Shown here: positions 1-6,180 of the stretch, in pieces
Position numbering within the stretch: position 1 is the first letter of the stretch
How the letters are laid out: the number at the start of each line of letters is the position of its first letter
From: JBOHPP01 sp050731755
GTDB taxonomy: Bacteria; Methylomirabilota; Methylomirabilia; Rokubacteriales; CSP1-6
NCBI GenBank assembly: GCA_050731755.1
Contig: JBOHPP010000070.1
Span: forward strand, 1-19,254
Direction of reading: 5' to 3'
DNA length: 19,254 nucleotides
Program-made: the position numbers and the translations under genes
Notes under the pieces: model-generated
Databases searched by the model: none
What the model was told of the DNA's origin: nothing
Seen by the model: only the letters and a program-made list of their open reading frames with translations

Positions 1-318
1 ACGAAGTAGTCGTCGTCCGCAGGCAGAAGCCGCTCCACCAGCGGCCGCCCGCGCACGCCATCGCCAGGCAGTGCCGGACGAGCCGGGCCAGGTCCGACTG
101 CCACCGGCCGAAGTTGTCGTTGACGTAGATCGCCGGGATGCCGGCGGCCCAGGCTCGCCGCTTGAGGGCGGCCAGCCGCTCGGCCATCGGCAAGGCAGCG
201 GCCAGGAGCGTAGCCCCGCCGGCGAACTCCAGGTCGTTGATGACGTCGATGAGCATCAACGCGCGCGAGCATCGTCGGGATCGGAACCGTGCAGGTCCTG
301 GTTCTTGGCCGGTCGCAC
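1..318 (-). pseudogene. Isochorismatase-family cysteine hydrolase, 5' part, frame-disrupted and cut by window edge
   Basis: No single frame is open here, but three short stretches join into the N-terminus of an isochorismatase-like hydrolase. Reading the minus strand, DLHGSDPDDARA (about 294-259) is in one frame. LMLIDVINDLEF through IYVNDNFGRW to VRHCL (about 259-66) is in a second. DGVRGRPLVERLLPADDDYFV (about 62-1) is in a third. The Asp of LIDVIND is the family's catalytic acid; the catalytic Lys and Cys would lie beyond the window. Both junctions fit loss of one base, the first in a GCGCGCG run near 262 and the second near 62-64. Either the gene is decaying or the assembly has two single-base errors near a contig end. 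The start is uncertain: a GTG at 318 is in the first frame, and no ribosome-binding site (RBS) is convincing. Family recognition is from remembered motifs. Confidence 0.6.
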
Positions 319-362
319 CGCTGGGGAGTGTCCGCAAACGACATGCCGCCGAGGCAAGCCAA

Positions 363-392
363 CGGCGCACCCGAGGCTCCCCGAGTGCGCCG
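363..392 (-). terminator. Possible hairpin terminator after tRNA-Gly
   Basis: CGGCGCAC (363-370) pairs perfectly with GTGCGCCG (385-392), and the stem can be extended inward by a further G-U and a C-G pair. It lies about 24 nt past the 3' end of the tRNA on the minus strand and before the hydrolase remnant. There is no clear T-run after it, so it is a structural candidate only. Confidence 0.3.
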
Positions 393-415
393 CTGTCCCT
401 GGGCTACGGGGCTGT

Positions 416-490
416 TGGAGCGGGCGACCGGATTCGAACCGGCGACGTCCAGCTTGGGAAGCTGGCATTCTGCCACTGAATTACGCCCGC
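416..490 (-). tRNA. tRNA-Gly (anticodon CCC)
   Basis: The minus strand folds into a complete cloverleaf. The acceptor stem is GCGGGCG/CGCCCGC (490-484 with 426-420). The D stem is ATTC/GAAT, the anticodon stem is CCAGC/GCTGG around the loop TTCCCAA, and the T arm is GCCGG-TTCGAAT-CCGGT with one G-U pair. The loop places CCC at positions 34-36, hence glycine. The discriminator base is T and it is followed directly by CCA (418-416), so the 3' CCA is encoded. A TAGAAT hexamer 12 nt upstream (508-503) could be its -10 box. A CCA-adding enzyme-like gene lies immediately upstream on the same strand. Confidence 0.95.
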
Positions 491-528
491 CCGGCGCCAG
501 CCATTCTACTCTCCGCCCTCGGCCCCTG

Positions 529-1968
529 CTAGGGGTCCGGCGGACTCGATTCGAGATAGGCCAGCGCTTCCTCGCGTGTCCGAACGAGGCCGAGGTCCTG
601 GGCTTCGCGGGCCCGGGAAAGGAGCTGGCCGACCGCGGGACCGGGGGCCAGCCCGAACCGGGCCATCACGTCCTGCCCCCGCACCAGCGGTGGGGCGGCG
701 GCGGCCTGGCGCTGAACTTCCCAGCCGCGAAGCAGGTCGCGGATGAGGGCGGCCCGCGGCCAGATGGCCAGGGGCGAGTCGCCGCGCACGGCCGCGGCGT
801 CGACGAGCGCCAGGAGCAGCAGATCGCGGGTCTCCGGTCCGAGGTCGCGGTAGAACCGGTAGCGCGCCCGGTCGGTGAGCGCGCCGGCCCCGGCCAGGTG
901 CATCGGACGCAGGTGATGACGCACGAGGCGCTCGAGCGCATCGGTGACGGCGCCGGGCAGGCGCAGCCGCTCGCCGATGTCCCGCACGCGCGCGGCCCCC
1001 CGCACGTCGTGCTCGAAAAACCTGACGCGCCCGCCCACGAGGCGGCGCGTCTCCGGCTTGGCCACGTCGTGCAGCAGCGCGGCTAGCTTGAGCACGTGAG
1101 CCCGCTCGATGCCCTGAGCCAACGGCTCGCGCGCGTGCGCGGCCAGCTCTTCCCCGAAGGGAACGAGCGCGTGGGGGCGCGCGACCACCCGGTCCGCGCC
1201 TGCCACCGCGCGCAGGGAGTGCTCCAGCACGGAGAACCGGTGCGGCGGAGGCTGGCGCGTCGAACGCATGGGCTCCACCTCGGGCACCGCCACGGCCAGC
1301 AGCCCCAGGCGGTCGGCGCGTCGCAACGCGCGGGCGCTCGCCGGCAATGCCAGCAACCCGAGCAGTTCGTCGCGCACGCGCTCGGCGGAGATCCGTGCGA
1401 CCGCCGGCGCGGCCGCGGCAATCGCGCGGGCCGCCGCCGGCGTGAGGCGGAGCCCCAGGAGAGCCTCCATCCGAACGCCCCGGAGCGCTCGCAGCGGGTC
1501 GTCGACGATCGCTCCGGGCGCCGGCAACCGGAGCCGGCGGGCGCGGAGGTCGGTCAGCCCCCCGGTGGGGTCGATGACGGGGGCCCGCCCTCGGCCGAGC
1601 AACGCGCGGAGCGGCACGGCCAGCGCGTTCACCGTGAAGTCACGCCGGGCGAGATCGCCGGCCAGCGTCGAGGCGCGATAGTCGGTGACGTCGAGCCGGC
1701 GGCCGCCGACCACGACCCGGGCCGCGCCGCGTTCCGGGTCGAGCGCCACGAAGGCGCCACCGACGAGGTCAGCGATTCGACGGCCGAGGTCGAGCGCCCC
1801 CGAGGGCACGGCGACATCCAGGTCGGTCACGCCGGAGCGGCGGAGCCACGCGTCGCGCACAGCGCCGCCGACGAGTACGGGTTCGACGCCGCGGCCGGCC
1901 GCCGCCACCACCGCACGCAGCAGCGTCACGGCGGCGGGGGCCAGACGGTCGAGCCGCAAGTCGGCCAT
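529..1968 (-). CDS. CCA tRNA nucleotidyltransferase / poly(A) polymerase family protein with HD domain
   Basis: This 479-residue protein adds nucleotides to RNA 3' ends; CCA addition or repair of tRNA is the likeliest role, in the cytoplasm. The nucleotidyltransferase head shows GGAVRD (34-39), the metal-binding DLD (49-51) and RRDFTVNA (108-115). Then come the family's DDPLRALRGVR (156-166), ISAERVRDELLGLL (193-206) and an HD-type hydrolase domain with LLHDVAKP (298-305). The order is that of class II bacterial enzymes with a C-terminal HD domain. The frame stays open to 2115, but I start at ATG 1968. That ATG has GAGGA 7 nt upstream, begins the conserved region, and sits about 12 nt downstream of the predicted transcription start. 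The gene is followed by tRNA-Gly. Sequence alone does not separate CCA-adding from poly(A)-adding activity. Confidence 0.88.
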   Translation of the reverse strand: MADLRLDRLAPAAVTLLRAVVAAAGRGVEPVLVGGAVRDAWLRRSGVTDLDVAVPSGALDLGRRIADLVGGAFVALDPERGAARVVVGGRRLDVTDYRASTLAGDLARRDFTVNALAVPLRALLGRGRAPVIDPTGGLTDLRARRLRLPAPGAIVDDPLRALRGVRMEALLGLRLTPAAARAIAAAAPAVARISAERVRDELLGLLALPASARALRRADRLGLLAVAVPEVEPMRSTRQPPPHRFSVLEHSLRAVAGADRVVARPHALVPFGEELAAHAREPLAQGIERAHVLKLAALLHDVAKPETRRLVGGRVRFFEHDVRGAARVRDIGERLRLPGAVTDALERLVRHHLRPMHLAGAGALTDRARYRFYRDLGPETRDLLLLALVDAAAVRGDSPLAIWPRAALIRDLLRGWEVQRQAAAAPPLVRGQDVMARFGLAPGPAVGQLLSRAREAQDLGLVRTREEALAYLESSPPDP

Positions 1969-1986
1969 GCTAGAGTCCTCGATAAT

Positions 1987-2016
1987 GTTGTAACGGGAAC
2001 CGCGAGCCCGAATCAA
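1987..2016 (-). promoter_or_regulatory. Sigma-70-type promoter of the nucleotidyltransferase gene
   Basis: On the minus strand TTGATT (2016-2011) and TACAAC (1992-1987) are separated by 18 bp. Transcription would start near 1980, about a dozen bases before ATG 1968. The 18-bp spacing matches the lexA and HD-GYP promoters in this window. Confidence 0.5.
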
Positions 2017-2098
2017 CCGTGGGAGTGCGCAGCCGCAGCGCGCCCGGCGCGAGGCAAGCCTGAGTGAATCGGCCGCTCGAGCCGCGCAGGAGGAGGGC

Positions 2099-2908
2099 AT
2101 GGCGCTGAAGCTCAAGAAGGTCCGCTACGAGAAGAAGGGGTACATCGCCTTCGTCACCATCGACAACGCCGAGAAGGAGAACTGCCTCACCGAGGAGGTC
2201 GACCAGGATCTGTGGAAGGTCTGGTACGACTTCCGCGACGATCCCGGGCTGTATGTGGCGATCCTCACCGGCGCCGGATCGAAGTCCTTCTGTGCGGGCT
2301 CGGACCTCGGCCACTACGTCGCCACGGTCGCCCACCGGTCGCCGGAGGCGAATCGCCGCCGGGCCTACGAAGGACCCAACCTCGGCGGCATCACCAAGGG
2401 CATCCCCGTCTGGAAGCCGATCATCGCCGCCATCAATGGCTTCTGCCTGGCCGGCGGTATGGAGCTGGCGATGGCCTGCGACATCCGCATCGCCGCCGAC
2501 CACGCGAGGTTTGGCGTGGTGAACCGCCGCTGGAACGTGGGCGCCGAGTCCGGCCTGACCCAGCGTCTGCCCCACATCGTGGGGCTGGGCGTGGCGCTGG
2601 ACCTGCTGATCACCGGCCGCTGGTTCGACGCCAAAGAGGCCTACCGGATCAACTTCGTCTCCAGAGTGGTGAAGCGCAGTCGGCTCATGGATGCGTGCAC
2701 CCGGCTCGCCGAGGAGATCTGCGCCTACCCGCAGTCTTCGCTCCGCACCGACAAAGAGGCCTGTATCCGCGGGCTGGGCCTCACGCTGGAGGAGGGCCTC
2801 CGCCTCGAGAACCTGCTCTGGAACACGAACCTCTCGCTGCCCGACACCCTGGCCGGACCCCGCGCTTTCGTGGAAAAGCGGCGGTTCGTGCCGAGCCAGG
2901 AGATATAG
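2099..2908 (+). CDS. Enoyl-CoA hydratase/isomerase (crotonase) family protein
   Basis: A 269-residue crotonase-fold protein acting on acyl-CoA thioesters. The two oxyanion-hole segments are visible: SFCAGSDL (63-70) and GFCLAGGMELAMACDIRIA (114-132). Glu122 of AGGME corresponds to the first catalytic Glu of enoyl-CoA hydratase. The usual second catalytic Glu, in FGxPE, is replaced by Asn142 (FGVVNRRWNV), and the PGAGG loop reads GAESG. Simple hydration of a 2-enoyl-CoA by the textbook two-Glu mechanism is therefore doubtful; an isomerase, hydrolase, dehydratase or other crotonase activity is possible. The start is firm: ATG 2099 follows GGAGGAGGGC closely. It is divergent from the nucleotidyltransferase gene and its 3' end overlaps the converging DUF2459-like ORF. 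The substrate cannot be told from sequence. Confidence 0.88.
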   Translation: MALKLKKVRYEKKGYIAFVTIDNAEKENCLTEEVDQDLWKVWYDFRDDPGLYVAILTGAGSKSFCAGSDLGHYVATVAHRSPEANRRRAYEGPNLGGITKGIPVWKPIIAAINGFCLAGGMELAMACDIRIAADHARFGVVNRRWNVGAESGLTQRLPHIVGLGVALDLLITGRWFDAKEAYRINFVSRVVKRSRLMDACTRLAEEICAYPQSSLRTDKEACIRGLGLTLEEGLRLENLLWNTNLSLPDTLAGPRAFVEKRRFVPSQEI

Positions 2909-3563
2909 TCCCGGAGCTCGCTCCCCCGTCGCGGATCACGGTGCCGAAGCGGCGCGCCTGCTGCAGCAGGGAGCCGGCCGTCAGCACGTAACCGAACGGC
3001 AGCCCGGCCGCCTGCAAGCCCCGCGCAGCCCACGTGTTCGAGTTGTCGAATACGTGGTAGCGCCCGCGGGCCCGGTAGAACCAGCCGTGCCCGTACGCGC
3101 CCGGCGCGGTACGCCCGATCCGGCCGGTCGCGTCGCGGGCGTACGCGTCGTGAATGAAGCGGCAGAGGGCATCGAAGGCCGCGACGCCGAGCCGGATCTC
3201 GATCACCGTGGACTCAGCAAAGGCGACGGGGACGGGCTCGTTGAAGCCCACCACGTGGAGCACGCTCGAGCCGGAGAAGAAGGCCGCCTTCAGGGCCAGA
3301 GCCGTCGTGCCCCGAGCGGCGGGATAGAAATCGCCGTCGCCCCATCCCACGTCCAGGAAGGTGAAGGGGCCGACGTCCGCACTCTCCGGCCACACCTCGG
3401 TCGAGACGTCCGCGCCCCTGAGCACCAGGCCCACGTGCCAGCCGTGACTGACGAGCCAGACGGGCTTGGCGCCGTCCGCGGGTGCCGGCGGATGCCGGAG
3501 CGGGCCGGGACCGAGACACCCACCGGCCAGCAGGCCGACCGTCACGATCCTCGATACGTTCAC
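2781..3563 (-). CDS. DUF2459-like conserved protein, possible lipoprotein
   Basis: A 260-residue protein of unknown biochemical role. The stretches VWLVSHGWHVGLVL (35-48), a WGDGDFY segment, a GYGHGWFYRA-like segment and YHVFDNSNTWAARGLQAAGLP are those I associate with the DUF2459 family, small envelope proteins sometimes found near urease or cell-surface genes. The N-terminus (MNVSRIVTVGLLAGGC) has a short charged start, a hydrophobic stretch and a Cys at 16, so lipoprotein processing is plausible, though AGGC is a loose lipobox. The start is GTG 3563 with GAGG 6 nt upstream. About the last 42 codons run antisense through the end of the crotonase gene and look low-complexity and Arg/Gly-rich. 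It is the third gene of a minus-strand row with the KaiC-like ATPase (45 bp gap) and DNA ligase. Confidence 0.72.
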   Translation of the reverse strand: MNVSRIVTVGLLAGGCLGPGPLRHPPAPADGAKPVWLVSHGWHVGLVLRGADVSTEVWPESADVGPFTFLDVGWGDGDFYPAARGTTALALKAAFFSGSSVLHVVGFNEPVPVAFAESTVIEIRLGVAAFDALCRFIHDAYARDATGRIGRTAPGAYGHGWFYRARGRYHVFDNSNTWAARGLQAAGLPFGYVLTAGSLLQQARRFGTVIRDGGASSGTISPGSARTAAFPRKRGVRPGCRAARGSCSRAGSRGGGPPPA

Positions 3564-3608
3564 GGCGGCCTCGGATGAGGCGACAACGGGCGCCGGGCTC
3601 GCCCGCGG

Positions 3609-4514
3609 CTACACCAACTCCAGGCCGGCGGGGCCGATCCGGTACTCGGCGATCTCGTCGCTCATGGCGCTGGCCCGGTGCTTCACCACCGCCATCAAGC
3701 GGGCCAGGCGGTTGCCCACGCGCTCACTGCCCATGACGAGGACCGTGTTGGCGGTGGCGCCGAGATCGCCGGTGGCGACCTTTCGGGCCAGGAGATCGTC
3801 CAGGCGTGTGTCTTCGGAGGTGACGAGCAGCAACGTGGTGATGTGCCGGTGATCGTAGCGGTGGGCGTCGATGAAGGCTCGGTGCTTCCCCACCGGCAGG
3901 CAGATTTCCATGCCCAGCGTCTCGGCGTCTCGGTGGATGGCCGTCCGGTAGATCTCCTCGAACATGAGGAACTGGATGGAATCGGCCGGCGCGTCCATCG
4001 GCTCAACGCCGTCGGCCACCACCCGGCGCGTGCCGGCGGCGAAGTGGAAGTACATGAAGGGGCGGACGGTGTAGAGGGCGTGGTTGTAAGCGGCCTTCCA
4101 GTTCCAGTCGAATTCCCAGCCGCCGTCGGTGGTGGGAACCTGGAAGTCGCGCACCCGACCGACCCAGCGCAGCGCGTTCGAGTAGAACGCATCCATCTGG
4201 TCCCGAGGCGGATAGGGATCGGCCATCGGCATCACGGTGTGGGTCCACGTCCCCAGCGTCCAGTGGAAGAGCCGGGCCGCGTACTCGTGATGCTGCTGGG
4301 CGTCACCGCGACCGTTCATGTCCAGGACGATCCCGCGAGTCCGGGCGGTCGCGTCCCCGCCGTCGGCCACGCGCCCGTGGTCGGCGAAGGTGAGACCGAG
4401 GTGGCTCTTGCCGATGCCGGTGGCGCCATAGACGACGGTGAGCGAACCGGGCAGAAGTCCGCCGTCGAGCATCGCGTCCAGCCTGGGGATTCCGGTGGAG
4501 ACACGCTCGATCAC
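3609..4514 (-). CDS. KaiC/RecA-like ATPase
   Basis: A 301-residue single-domain P-loop ATPase of the RecA/KaiC superfamily. It begins with the KaiC-type signature STGIPRLDAMLDGGLLPGS (6-24) followed by Walker A GATGIGKS (30-37). RRVVADGVEP (163-172) is the best Walker B candidate, with Asp168. The C-terminal VVKHRASAMSDEIAEYRIGPAGLEL matches the closing strands of KaiC-like domains. There is only one such domain, unlike the duplicated circadian KaiC, so the function is open: a signalling ATPase or a DNA-associated RecA paralogue are options. The start is GTG 4514, 16 bp after the ligase stop codon and probably in one transcript with it. No RBS is visible, but TAGAAT (4528-4523) lies 8 nt upstream of GTG and could be the -10 of a leaderless message. 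The middle region, rich in Trp, Phe and Tyr (80-160), is unusual for the family. Confidence 0.75.
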   Translation of the reverse strand: MIERVSTGIPRLDAMLDGGLLPGSLTVVYGATGIGKSHLGLTFADHGRVADGGDATARTRGIVLDMNGRGDAQQHHEYAARLFHWTLGTWTHTVMPMADPYPPRDQMDAFYSNALRWVGRVRDFQVPTTDGGWEFDWNWKAAYNHALYTVRPFMYFHFAAGTRRVVADGVEPMDAPADSIQFLMFEEIYRTAIHRDAETLGMEICLPVGKHRAFIDAHRYDHRHITTLLLVTSEDTRLDDLLARKVATGDLGATANTVLVMGSERVGNRLARLMAVVKHRASAMSDEIAEYRIGPAGLELV

Positions 4515-4530
4515 GGCGGGGCATTCTACA

Positions 4531-6123
4531 CTACGGTTCCGGGAACGCCGGCCGGCCCTGCCCGCCGCCCTTGGTCTCGAACTGCCGCTCGTAGAGCGAG
4601 CGCAGCTCGGGCAGCGTCGTGGCCTGGGCGGGCCCCTTGTCCTCGCGGATGCGGGCGATGCGCGCGAACCGGAGGGCCAGCCCCGACGGGTACGTCGGAC
4701 TGCGCTGGATCTCGTTGTACTCGACCTCCACCACCACCTCGGGCCGCACGCGAACGGTGTAACCGTCGTCGGCCAGCGCCAGGCCCCACAGCCGCTCGGT
4801 CATCGCCGCGAACTCGCGATCGGTGAGCCCCTTGAAGGTCTTGCCGACGTGAGCCCAGTCCTCCCCGTCGCGCACGGCCAGATGGTAATTGGAGAGCCAT
4901 CCCACACGCCGCCCCGAGCCGCGGTCGGCGGCGACGATGACACAGTCGACGGTCTCGGCCGCCTTGATCTTGAACCACCGCTTGCCGCGGCCGCCCGGCT
5001 CATAGGGCGACCTCGGATCCTTGGCCATCACGCCCTCGTGGCCGGCGGCGATGGCGCGACGACGGAACTCCTGGACTTCCTCCACCGACGTCACCAGAGT
5101 CCGCTCGGCCAGGTAACGGCCGCCGGTCACTCCGACCAGGGCCTCCCAGCGGGCGGCCCCCGGCTTGTCGACGAGCGGGCGGCCATCGGCCACCAGACAG
5201 TCGAAGAAATGCAGGCTCAGCGGCATCCGGCCTACAAGTGTCTCGACGTCGTGCACCCGCCGGAAGCGCCGCATCAGCTCCTGGAACGGCAGCGGACGCC
5301 CGACCTCATCGAGGGCGACCACCTCGCCGTCCAGGATGAAGGGCGCATGGCCCAGATCGCGGCGGGCCACCGCGGCGACATCGGGCAGGCTGCGCGTCAC
5401 ATCGCTGAGGCGGCGGCTCCAGATGGCCACGCGCTCGCCCTCACGGTGCACCTGGATCCGGGCTCCGTCGTACTTGTACTCGAGCGCGGTGCGGCCGCCC
5501 TGGGCGCGCAGCACGGTGTCGAAATCCGTGGCCAGTTCCGCCAGCATGGGCAGGAGCGGCACGAACAGCCGCGGGCTCGCCGCCCCCAGCCCGGCTGGGC
5601 CCTCGGTCAGGGCCAGCGTCGCGACCGCCGAGAGATCACCCAGGAAGAGCGCGGCGCGGCGGGCCATGGCGGAATCGGCGCCCGCGGCCTCGGCCACCGC
5701 CTCCAGCACCAGACCGTCCGAAACGCCGGTGCGCATCTCGCCGCCGATGATGCGGGCCAGCACGTCGCGCTCGGTCTCGGACGCCCGCCCGGCGAGCGCG
5801 GCCAGGCGCTCGTCACGTGCGCGCCGGACCCCGGGGCCGCTGGCCGCGGCCACGGCCGCGAACGTGGCGGCCACCTCGCTCAGGGTGAGCGGCGGCCCTT
5901 CGGCCGCGGCGCCGGGCGCGGGCAGGCCGCGCACGTTGAGCGTGCGAGGGTCAGAGGTGGGAAAGGGTCGGCCCGTGAGGAACGCCACCGCCGTCGCCGC
6001 ATCGCCGGCGGGCAGTGAGCGGAGGTACTGCGCGACGAGACGCCGCTTGTCCAGCCGCCCCGGCGTCTCGGCCAGGCGCAGGCACAGCGCCGCCAGCTCG
6101 GAGAAGAGACCCATGACGAGCAT
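4531..6123 (-). CDS. ATP-dependent DNA ligase (archaeal/LigB type)
   Basis: A 530-residue ATP-dependent DNA ligase that seals nicks through an enzyme-AMP intermediate. The N-terminal DNA-binding domain (1-190) resembles archaeal and eukaryotic ligase I. The adenylation domain has motif I EYKYDGARIQVH with nucleophile Lys217, motif III ILDGEVVALD (263-272), IIIa LSLHFFDCL (302-310), motif IV EGVMAK (363-368) and motif V WFKIK (383-387). An OB-fold follows. Length is typical of LigB proteins. Bacteria replicate with NAD-dependent LigA, so this is probably an accessory repair ligase. No Ku or polymerase partner is in view. The same frame stays open to 7320, but that part is antisense to the HD-GYP gene. 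I start at ATG 6123, with GGAGG 7 nt upstream; ATG 6114 is an alternative. It leads the row with the KaiC-like ATPase. Confidence 0.93.
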   Translation of the reverse strand: MLVMGLFSELAALCLRLAETPGRLDKRRLVAQYLRSLPAGDAATAVAFLTGRPFPTSDPRTLNVRGLPAPGAAAEGPPLTLSEVAATFAAVAAASGPGVRRARDERLAALAGRASETERDVLARIIGGEMRTGVSDGLVLEAVAEAAGADSAMARRAALFLGDLSAVATLALTEGPAGLGAASPRLFVPLLPMLAELATDFDTVLRAQGGRTALEYKYDGARIQVHREGERVAIWSRRLSDVTRSLPDVAAVARRDLGHAPFILDGEVVALDEVGRPLPFQELMRRFRRVHDVETLVGRMPLSLHFFDCLVADGRPLVDKPGAARWEALVGVTGGRYLAERTLVTSVEEVQEFRRRAIAAGHEGVMAKDPRSPYEPGGRGKRWFKIKAAETVDCVIVAADRGSGRRVGWLSNYHLAVRDGEDWAHVGKTFKGLTDREFAAMTERLWGLALADDGYTVRVRPEVVVEVEYNEIQRSPTYPSGLALRFARIARIREDKGPAQATTLPELRSLYERQFETKGGGQGRPAFPEP

Positions 6124-6144
6124 GATAGGCCCTCCCCACCTTTG

Positions 6145-6174
6145 TTGACTTGGCCGGCGGGCGGGACCTACGCT
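6145..6174 (+). promoter_or_regulatory. Sigma-70-type promoter of the HD-GYP gene, apparently leaderless
   Basis: TTGACT (6145-6150) and TACGCT (6169-6174) are 18 bp apart. The -10 box ends 6 nt before ATG 6181, so transcription should start at or next to the start codon. No ribosome-binding site exists in front of that ATG, which agrees with a leaderless mRNA. Confidence 0.55.
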
Positions 6175-6180
6175 CGAAAC

